A stretch of DNA of 26,540 nucleotides, from positions 1 to 26,540 of the forward strand of contig JAPUHG010000175.1 of NCBI GenBank assembly GCA_027297845.1, in the 5' to 3' direction. The position numbers were made by a program, and so were the translations under genes. The DNA is from Gammaproteobacteria bacterium. GTDB lineage: Bacteria; Pseudomonadota; Gammaproteobacteria; Steroidobacterales; MnTg04. Shown here one piece after another: positions 21,312 to 26,540 of this stretch (positions are counted from its first letter, which is position 1; each line of letters begins with the position of its first letter). The notes beneath the pieces were generated by a model. The model made no database searches, was not told where the DNA came from, and saw only the letters and a program-made list of their open reading frames with translations.

Positions 21312-23123
21312 TCAGGTCGCCGGCAACACGTAGTTTACCGACATATAGGCGGCTCGTTGTGAGCTGTTAAAGTCGGCGGCCGTCTGGTAGGTCTTGTTGA
21401 GCAAATTCTCGACTTTCAATCCCAGTTGCCAATGCTTGCCGATTCTATAGCGGCTGTGAAAATTGAGCAGCGTGTACCCGCCGATATCTACCGGTGCAGG
21501 AAAGCCAAAATCCTTTCTCTTATCCGTGACCAGCAGGTCCAGACCGAAATCCAGGGATGCCAGGTATCTGGTTATCCCCATGGTCAGCCTGCGCTTGGCA
21601 CGCCGCAATAATTGCCGGTCTTCGGTGACGTTTTCCGGGTCCTGGAAGGTCAGGCTGGTGCGTAAGTTCCAGTCGTCGTTTTGCAATCGCCAGGTCATTT
21701 CGACCCCGCGGATGCGGGCTTTTGCAATATTTTGATTTTCACCGGCAAAGGTCGCGGGATCGGTGACCATGAACTGGATCAGATTGTCGATCTGGTTATC
21801 GAATGCCTGCAGCGAAAAACTGGTATTGGCACCGATCTCCCAGCGCAGACCCAGTTCGGTATTTGTGGATTCCTCGGCCAGAAGATTCGGATTGCCGCCG
21901 AAACCATAGAGATCGGTCGCATCCGGCGCTCTGAATCCAGTGCCAAGTGACGCGGTTAGCATCAGCTTGTCCGTGGCCAGGAATCCGTATTCGATATTCC
22001 ACGTATCGATCCCGCCAAAACTTTCGAAATCGCCATGGCGCAGGGCCAGCAACAACTGATGCTTGTCCCAGGCAAGCTGGTCCTGCAGGTAAACAGCCGT
22101 ATCGTTGCGATCGCGATCGAAAGCGGAGCCGAAAGACAGGCTCTTGTCATTCTCCCAGGACAAATAAACTCCGGCCGACAGCGATTGGTGATCGCTGAGA
22201 GCAACGCTGTTATACCAGTCCAGCGTCGTGCGCTTCGTGCGTACAAAGTCCATGCTGTCGTTTTGTCTTATTCTGTCCGTAATCAGTGCCAGATCGATGC
22301 GACTGTTCCAGTTATCAGCAGGTGCAAAACCGAGCTTTAGCGAAGCGCTCCGGTTGCGGTAATCCTGGCTTACCGGCGTCGCAAAAAAATCCAGGTACTC
22401 ACTGGTTCCGCTGGCCTGCCAGAAGGAGAGTGCCAGGTCCGTTCTACCCACGCGGGTGCCTGCGAATAACGTCGAGGTTTTGTTTTTATAACCGCGATCA
22501 ATATTGCTGTTGGCTCGCGTCGGGAAACCATCGGTATCAAACTGACTCAGCGAGGCTTGCAAGGCGCTATTACCACCCTGCCAGCCCAGGCTGGCGCCAC
22601 GATCCCAGGTGCCATAGCGACCGGCGCCGCCGGAGAATTCCACGGCTCCTCTCGATTTTCGGGTAATGACATTGATCACCCCGCCGATCGCGTCCGAACC
22701 ATACAGACTGGAGCGTGGCCCTTTGACGACCTCTATACGTTGAATCATTTCGGGGCGAATGTTTTGAATCGCCGCGCCGCCAATCGTGCCAGGATTGATT
22801 TTGACGCCATCGATCATGACGATGACATGGTTGCTGTCGGTGCCGCGCACGAAAATGGACGTCGTTTGACCGGTGCCGCCGTTTCGGGAAATTTCCAGCC
22901 CGGCGTGGAAACGCAAGAGATCGGCGAGGTCTCGCGCGAGGCTGAGCTCTATTTCCTCGCGGTCGATAACGAGAACCGACGCCAGTGTGCGTTCAAGAGA
23001 TTGTTCTTCTCTGGTGGCCGTTACCACCAATTGCTGGAGACACACCTGGTCGTCATCGCAACGGGCATGAACAGACAGGGGGGACAATGCCGCCATAGCG
23101 GCGCAAAAATACAGGATTTTCAT
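21312..23123 (-). CDS. btuB: BtuB-like TonB-dependent vitamin B12 receptor
   Basis: A 603-residue outer-membrane TonB-dependent receptor. The signal peptide is about 1-20 (ending SVHA). The TonB box is QLVVTATR near 31-38, and the plug domain contains IFVRGTDSNHVIVMIDGVKIN and VKGPRSSLYGSDAIGGVINV. A 22-strand type barrel follows, with ATASLGTGFRAPDATDLYG-like receptor phrases and NLLNKTYQTAADFNSS near the end. The B12 specificity is inferred from the riboswitch upstream and the adenosyltransferase downstream. The mature N-terminus has two Cys (22 and 28) ahead of the TonB box. The protein ends YVLPAT and lacks the terminal Phe or Tyr that most barrels use for assembly. The ATG at 23123 has a good AAGGAG. 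Confidence 0.93.
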   Translation of the reverse strand: MKILYFCAAMAALSPLSVHARCDDDQVCLQQLVVTATREEQSLERTLASVLVIDREEIELSLARDLADLLRFHAGLEISRNGGTGQTTSIFVRGTDSNHVIVMIDGVKINPGTIGGAAIQNIRPEMIQRIEVVKGPRSSLYGSDAIGGVINVITRKSRGAVEFSGGAGRYGTWDRGASLGWQGGNSALQASLSQFDTDGFPTRANSNIDRGYKNKTSTLFAGTRVGRTDLALSFWQASGTSEYLDFFATPVSQDYRNRSASLKLGFAPADNWNSRIDLALITDRIRQNDSMDFVRTKRTTLDWYNSVALSDHQSLSAGVYLSWENDKSLSFGSAFDRDRNDTAVYLQDQLAWDKHQLLLALRHGDFESFGGIDTWNIEYGFLATDKLMLTASLGTGFRAPDATDLYGFGGNPNLLAEESTNTELGLRWEIGANTSFSLQAFDNQIDNLIQFMVTDPATFAGENQNIAKARIRGVEMTWRLQNDDWNLRTSLTFQDPENVTEDRQLLRRAKRRLTMGITRYLASLDFGLDLLVTDKRKDFGFPAPVDIGGYTLLNFHSRYRIGKHWQLGLKVENLLNKTYQTAADFNSSQRAAYMSVNYVLPAT

Positions 23124-23140
23124 TTAGGCTCCTTACCACG

Positions 23141-23152
23141 CACCCGCGGGTG
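23141..23152. promoter_or_regulatory. 12-bp perfect palindrome next to the btuB ribosome binding site
   Basis: CACCCGCGGGTG is a perfect 12-base palindrome ending seven bases before the AAGGAG of btuB in the mRNA. It can fold as a small hairpin. It may be part of the riboswitch expression platform or a protein-binding site. No T-run follows, so it does not look like an intrinsic terminator. Confidence 0.35.
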
Positions 23153-23245
23153 ATCGAGACCAGAAAAATACCGGTTTGTGGAGGAGGCAGTGGGGTTGAT
23201 GACCCATTGACGCAAAGCCCTCCGCCGCGTCGGTATATGGACCAT

Positions 23246-23440
23246 CGGGTCGGTCTCCGGACTGACGAGTGGCTTGCGCCGGCTTCATCTCCTTCCCGCG
23301 ACTAGCGCAGTGGATTCACGGACTCACCGTGGTAATGAAGCTTGACTCGATCACCGTTGCGGGGGCAGTGCCGGAATAGCTGAATCTTTAACTCAGCGCA
23401 CCGGCTTCCCGGGCAGCAATGCTGCCTGCACCTGATGGAG
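23246..23440 (-). promoter_or_regulatory. Cobalamin (AdoCbl) riboswitch upstream of btuB
   Basis: Read on the minus strand, this stretch has the ordered hallmarks of a cobalamin aptamer. Near the 5' end is GGGAAGCCGGTGCGC. It is followed by CTGCCCCCGCAACGGTGA, then CACGGTGAGTCCG, CCACTGCG, GGGAAGGAGATGAAG and finally the B12 box AGTCCGGAGACCGACC at about 23248-23263. Binding of a cobalamin to such an aptamer normally lowers expression of the downstream uptake genes. About 120 bases separate the B12 box from the btuB start. They lack a hairpin with a U-run and carry C/T-rich CCTCCTCC (23180-23187) that could pair with the ribosome binding site, so control of translation is more likely than termination. 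The aptamer limits are approximate. Confidence 0.93.
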
Positions 23441-23445
23441 CAGGA

Positions 23446-23474
23446 ACTTTATGTTTGGCGTTGGCGGCTGTCAA
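23446..23474 (-). promoter_or_regulatory. Sigma-70 promoter of the riboswitch-btuB operon
   Basis: On the minus strand a perfect -35 TTGACA (23474-23469) is followed after 17 bases by TAAAGT (23451-23446), four of six matches to the -10 consensus. Transcription would start near 23439, at the first bases of the riboswitch aptamer, which supports both calls. Confidence 0.65.
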
Positions 23475-23492
23475 GTCGGGCTCGCTCAGTCC

Positions 23493-23521
23493 CTGCCAAT
23501 CACGGGTTCGGCTGATATAGT
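23493..23521 (+). promoter_or_regulatory. Candidate sigma-70 promoter for the HisN-like/phzF pair
   Basis: CTGCCA (23493-23498, four of six matches to TTGACA) and TATAGT (23516-23521, five of six to TATAAT) are separated by 17 bases. The predicted start is near 23528, about 23 bases before the ATG at 23551. It is back to back with the btuB promoter, with about 20 bases between the two -35 boxes. Confidence 0.5.
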
Positions 23522-23550
23522 GTGGTTTGTTGTTGTTGTGGGTGCGCTCG

Positions 23551-24306
23551 ATGTTCAGCGAATATCTTGAGACGGCGCGTTTCGCGGCCGCTGCCGCTGC
23601 GAAAGTGATCGACCAGTACTACGGTCGCGAACTCGAAGTAGAAACCAAGTCTGATCGGTCACCGGTAACCGAAGCGGACACGGCGGCGGAAAAAATCATT
23701 CGCGGCATCATCAGCGAACGCTACCCGGATCACGGCTTCTACGGCGAAGAGACCGGACGCAGCGGCGGCGGCGATTTTCTCTGGCTGGTGGATCCGATCG
23801 ATGGCACCAAGAGTTTTATTCGCCACTACCCGTTTTTCTCGACCCAGATCGCATTGAGTTTCAAAAATGAGCTGGTGGTTGGCGTTTCCAACGCGCCATG
23901 GTTTGGCGAGCAGGCCTGGGCGGCTAGGGGACTCGGCGCCTATCTGAATGACGCTCGAATCTCGGTTAGCGATTGTGCTGAGTTGTCACAAGCGACTCTT
24001 TCATCGGGCAATATCGCCAGCCTGGCAGCCAGCGATCGTTGGCCGGGCTTTGGTAAATTGTTGACCCAGGTGCATCGCACGCGCGGTTATGGCGATTTTT
24101 ATCACTATCACCTGCTCGCATCCGGGCGCATCGATGTGGTGGTCGAGTCGGATGTCAATATTCTCGATATTGCCGCACTTTGTGTGATTGTCGAAGAGGC
24201 CGGGGGCCGCATTAGCGACCTCGATCTCGCAGCCATTGGCATGGAAACCTCAACCGTACTGGCAACTAACGGCCGCTTGCACGAACGGGTAAAGGAGTAC
24301 CTATGA
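23551..24306 (+). CDS. Inositol monophosphatase family phosphatase, HisN-like
   Basis: A 251-residue metal-dependent phosphatase of the inositol monophosphatase superfamily. The wording is closest to the histidinol-phosphate phosphatase (HisN) branch. SPVTEADTAAE (near 37-47) and YGEETG (64-69) give the first metal Glu. WLVDPIDGTKSFIRHYPFFS (79-98) holds the Asp81 and Asp84 ligands. The distal motif is LDIAALCVIVEEAGG (205-219), with Asp206 kept but the usual Trp before it replaced by Leu. The substrate cannot be told from sequence: histidinol phosphate, inositol phosphate or another sugar phosphate are possible, and no his genes are nearby. The frame opens at 23527, but the ATG at 23551 gives the family N-terminus. 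Its stop overlaps the phzF-family start. Confidence 0.82.
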   Translation: MFSEYLETARFAAAAAAKVIDQYYGRELEVETKSDRSPVTEADTAAEKIIRGIISERYPDHGFYGEETGRSGGGDFLWLVDPIDGTKSFIRHYPFFSTQIALSFKNELVVGVSNAPWFGEQAWAARGLGAYLNDARISVSDCAELSQATLSSGNIASLAASDRWPGFGKLLTQVHRTRGYGDFYHYHLLASGRIDVVVESDVNILDIAALCVIVEEAGGRISDLDLAAIGMETSTVLATNGRLHERVKEYL

Positions 24307-25091
24307 AATTGCCGATTTATCAGGTGGATGCTTTTAGCGATCAGTTACTCAGGGGGAATCCGGCGGCGGTCTGTCCGTTGGCGGAATGGCTCCCCGATCA
24401 GCTGATGCTCGATATCGCCCGGGAAAACAACTTGTCCGAAACGGCTTTTTTTACCGGCGGCGATGGCGAGTACGAGATTCGCTGGTTCACACCCGCCTAC
24501 GAGGTGCCTCTGTGCGGCCACGCGACCTTGGCGTCGGCAGTCGTCATTCGGGAATTCCTGGAGCCAGGCCGGGATCAGATCAGTTTTGAGTCGGCCAGCG
24601 GACCCCTTGGCGTATCCCACGAGCAAGGCTGGTATGAACTGGATTTCCCGGCAGACCCGGGTGAGGAAGTGGCAGCGACGCCGGAACTGATCAAGAGTCT
24701 CGGGTGCGAGCCCCGCGAGGTGAGGAATGCAAATTATTATTTCGCCGTCTTTGAATCGGAACAGGAAATAAGGGATCTTGAACCTGATTTCGCGAGCATG
24801 GCCTTGCTCGACAAGATCGGCGTAATCGTCACGGCTCCGGGCAGCGATGTTGATTTTGTCTCACGGTTTTTTGCGCCACAGGCCGGTATCAACGAGGATC
24901 CGGTCACCGGCTCTGCGCATTGCACCCTGACCCCCTACTGGTCGGCCCGACTTGGCAAGGACAAGCTTGAAGCCAGGCAGATATCCGAGCGGGAAGGATA
25001 TCTAAGGTGCACGATGCGGGGCGATCGGGTAGGTATCGCGGGGCAGGGAGTGGTTTACCTGCAAGGCGAAATCCATCTGCCGGGCGACTGA
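24303..25091 (+). CDS. PhzF-family isomerase/epimerase
   Basis: A 262-residue protein of the PhzF family, whose members have a diaminopimelate-epimerase-like fold and catalyse isomerisations. The catalytic Glu corresponds to Glu46 in ENNLSETAFF. EVPLCGHATLASA is at 68-80 and NEDPVTGSAHCTLTPYW at 198-214, the two Gly-rich signature motifs. Chain length is normal. There are no other phenazine genes, so it is almost certainly not a phenazine enzyme, and the substrate is unknown. It is translationally coupled to the HisN-like phosphatase through an ATGA overlap. It ends five bases from the convergent ABC ATPase gene. Confidence 0.9.
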   Translation: MKLPIYQVDAFSDQLLRGNPAAVCPLAEWLPDQLMLDIARENNLSETAFFTGGDGEYEIRWFTPAYEVPLCGHATLASAVVIREFLEPGRDQISFESASGPLGVSHEQGWYELDFPADPGEEVAATPELIKSLGCEPREVRNANYYFAVFESEQEIRDLEPDFASMALLDKIGVIVTAPGSDVDFVSRFFAPQAGINEDPVTGSAHCTLTPYWSARLGKDKLEARQISEREGYLRCTMRGDRVGIAGQGVVYLQGEIHLPGD

Positions 25092-25096
25092 AAATA

Positions 25097-25864
25097 CTAT
25101 GTCGCGACCAGGTACTCGTCGCCGGCGTGGGTTATCGATGTGAACCTGGTGTGAAAAATCTCCTGCAAATTGCTCGCGACCAATACCTCTCTGCTCGGTC
25201 CCGACTGCCAGGCGCCGTCCCCGCTGAGCAGTAGCGCCTGATCGAAAAACCGTTTGGCCAGGTTAATGTCATGCAGGCTGGCCAGAACCGTTTTTCCCTG
25301 GTCCGCCAACTGCCGGAGTTGCCGCAGGATCTGTAACTGATGGCGTGGATCGAGATGATTGATCGGTTCATCCAGCAGCAGGATATCCGGATCCTGGATC
25401 CACAGAGTGGCAATCGCCAGGCGTCTTCTTTCGCCACCGGAAAGCGTATCGACCTGTCTTTTTTCCAGCCCGCCCAGACCCAGCGCGCTCAGTGCATTTT
25501 CGGCCAGCAACGCATCCTGCCTGGATTCCCAGCTAAACATACCGAGATGCGGGTGCCGCCCGATCAACGCGGTTTCCAGGACCGTCGTCGGGAAAGCGTC
25601 TTCATTATCCTGCATCAGCAAGCCGAGTTTCTTCGCCAGGTCTCGCCGTTTCCATTGCCCAAGTGGCTGGTCGGCCACCAGCACTTGTCCCGAGGTATAT
25701 GGCAGCAGTCCTGCCAAGGTGTGCAGTGTCGAGGTTTTGCCGCTGCCATTCTCGCCCAGCAGACACGTCATTTGTCCTAAATACAACGGCAGATCCAGTC
25801 GTTCAACGAGACAGCGGCCGGCCACGACCACATCCAGGTTTTTGCATTCCAGTAATTTATTCAT
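25097..25864 (-). CDS. FecE/BtuD-type ABC transporter ATP-binding protein
   Basis: A 255-residue ABC ATPase of the class that powers uptake of B12, iron-siderophores or heme. Walker A GENGSGKT is at 37-44, the Q-loop Gln at 85 (LLMQDNEDAFP), the signature LSGGERRR at 141-148, Walker B DILLLDEP at 160-167 followed by NHLD, and the switch His at 198 (SLHDINLA). The phrase TVLETALIGRHPHL fits the FecE/BtuD group. The nearby btuF and btuB suggest it energises B12 import, but no FecCD/BtuC permease is adjacent on either side. Upstream is a divergent hydrolase gene and downstream is the convergent phzF gene, so it is transcribed alone. The ATG at 25864 has a GGAG about 13 bases upstream. Confidence 0.88.
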   Translation of the reverse strand: MNKLLECKNLDVVVAGRCLVERLDLPLYLGQMTCLLGENGSGKTSTLHTLAGLLPYTSGQVLVADQPLGQWKRRDLAKKLGLLMQDNEDAFPTTVLETALIGRHPHLGMFSWESRQDALLAENALSALGLGGLEKRQVDTLSGGERRRLAIATLWIQDPDILLLDEPINHLDPRHQLQILRQLRQLADQGKTVLASLHDINLAKRFFDQALLLSGDGAWQSGPSREVLVASNLQEIFHTRFTSITHAGDEYLVAT

Positions 25865-25933
25865 GCTTGCCGTTTACTCCGCTGTGTTGTCATTATTGAC
25901 GATAATTCGGTTCTGGTCACACAGGAGCAGGCA

Positions 25934-26540
25934 ATGCCGGCCGCCCAGATAGGGTGTCATTCACTTCATTACGAAATAAGCGGGGATGGCGAGCCGTTAC
26001 TGCTGCTGCATGGTCTCGGGTCCAGCGGCCTGGACTGGGGCGAGCAAGTGCCAGCATTTTCGGAACGCTGCCAGGTGATTACACCGGATCTGGCCGGCTT
26101 TGGCCGCAGTGACAGACTGACGGGGCGGTACAGTATTGCCGAATATGCCAAGGATATTTTCCGGCTGCTCGATCATCTGCGGATAGATCATTGTCACCTG
26201 CTGGGTTATTCGATGGGTGGAGCGATTGCATTTCAGATGGCGGCAGACATGCCACGGCGCATATCCAGTTTGATTATTCTCAATAGCCTGCCGAGTTTTG
26301 TCCTGGATAATTTCGCCAAGCGCAGAGAGTACTTCCTGCGCTGCCTGATCGTCCGTCTGTTTGGTATGCAGCCGCTGGCTCGCCTGGTGACCAAGCGCCT
26401 GTTGCCAAAAGAGGAACATCGCGCAGTGGCCGAAAGAATGGCCGCACGTTACCAGCTCAATGACAGGAAATCATATCTAGCGGCACTCAAGGCGCTGGCA
26501 GGCTGGTCGATCACCGACAGACTCGAAGTGCTGACCATGC
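25934..26540 (+). CDS. Alpha/beta hydrolase, N-terminal part (3' end outside window)
   Basis: The first 202 codons of an alpha/beta-hydrolase-fold enzyme, still open at the window edge. The oxyanion loop is LLLLHGLGSSGLDW near 22-35, then PDLAGFGRSDRL at 51-62. The nucleophile elbow is GYSMGG, with Ser93. An alpha-helical cap segment with REYFLRCLIVRLFG and GMQPLARLVTKRLLP follows. The catalytic Asp and His would lie beyond the window. The ATG has a clear AGGAG at 25923-25927, six bases upstream. The substrate cannot be told: esterases, lactonases and BioH- or MhpC-like enzymes share this pattern. It is divergent from the ABC ATPase gene with 69 bases between the starts. Confidence 0.88.
   Translation, partial: MPAAQIGCHSLHYEISGDGEPLLLLHGLGSSGLDWGEQVPAFSERCQVITPDLAGFGRSDRLTGRYSIAEYAKDIFRLLDHLRIDHCHLLGYSMGGAIAFQMAADMPRRISSLIILNSLPSFVLDNFAKRREYFLRCLIVRLFGMQPLARLVTKRLLPKEEHRAVAERMAARYQLNDRKSYLAALKALAGWSITDRLEVLTM

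Noticed and set aside
25084..25105. GCGAC...GTCGC pair between phzF and the ABC ATPase gene
   Set aside because: Five pairs with a 12-base loop and no T-run; too weak to call a terminator.

Overview
The window reads as a chromosomal segment of a free-living gammaproteobacterium. It is moderately GC-rich and almost fully coding. No rRNA, tRNA, insertion sequence, phage gene or CRISPR array was seen. The left two thirds follow a gene order I know from Pseudomonas aeruginosa (pilT-pilU, then pyrB-ruvX-yqgE-tonB3-gshB, then the Pil-Chp chemosensory genes). The departures from it, such as an extra PilU, a PyrK-like gene, apbE and an orphan gene, no pyrR and no pilK, suggest a different family, which I do not name.

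Layout. (1) 1-1542, plus strand: the 3' end of a PilU-type pilus retraction ATPase gene followed by a second complete PilU-like ATPase gene. (2) 7948-1591, minus strand, one probable operon in transcription order: gshB, apbE, an AT-rich orphan gene, tonB, yqgE, ruvX, pyrB and a pyrK-like flavin/iron-sulfur reductase gene. (3) 8197-17406, plus strand: pilG, pilH, pilI, pilJ, chpA and chpC, the type IV pilus chemosensory pathway, with no methyltransferase or methylesterase gene. (4) 18191-17445, minus strand: rsmE. (5) 18306-20723, plus strand: ampD, ampE and a btuF-like gene, tightly packed. (6) 23475-20732, minus strand: a promoter, a cobalamin riboswitch, btuB and a PduO-type adenosyltransferase gene. 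(7) 23551-25091, plus strand: an inositol-monophosphatase/HisN-like gene overlapping a phzF-family gene. (8) 25864-25097, minus strand: a lone FecE/BtuD-type ABC ATPase gene. (9) 25934 to the edge: the 5' part of an alpha/beta hydrolase gene.

Two themes tie the genes together. The first is twitching and surface sensing. PilJ would sense, PilI and ChpC couple to ChpA, ChpA phosphorylates PilG and PilH, and the PilU-type ATPases help drive pilus retraction. A TonB paralogue related by position to P. aeruginosa TonB3 lies in the divergent operon. The second is vitamin B12 capture. BtuB, a periplasmic corrinoid-binding protein, an adenosyltransferase and an ABC ATPase are split over three transcription units within 6 kb, and no permease gene is present.

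I did not find a clearly new multi-gene system. The points most worth a second look are a 48-bp in-frame tandem duplication in ampE, the tandem PilU-type ATPases, the PyrK-like gene behind pyrB, the AT-rich orphan gene overlapping tonB, the stripped-down Pil-Chp cluster, and the scattered B12 transporter with its well-formed riboswitch.
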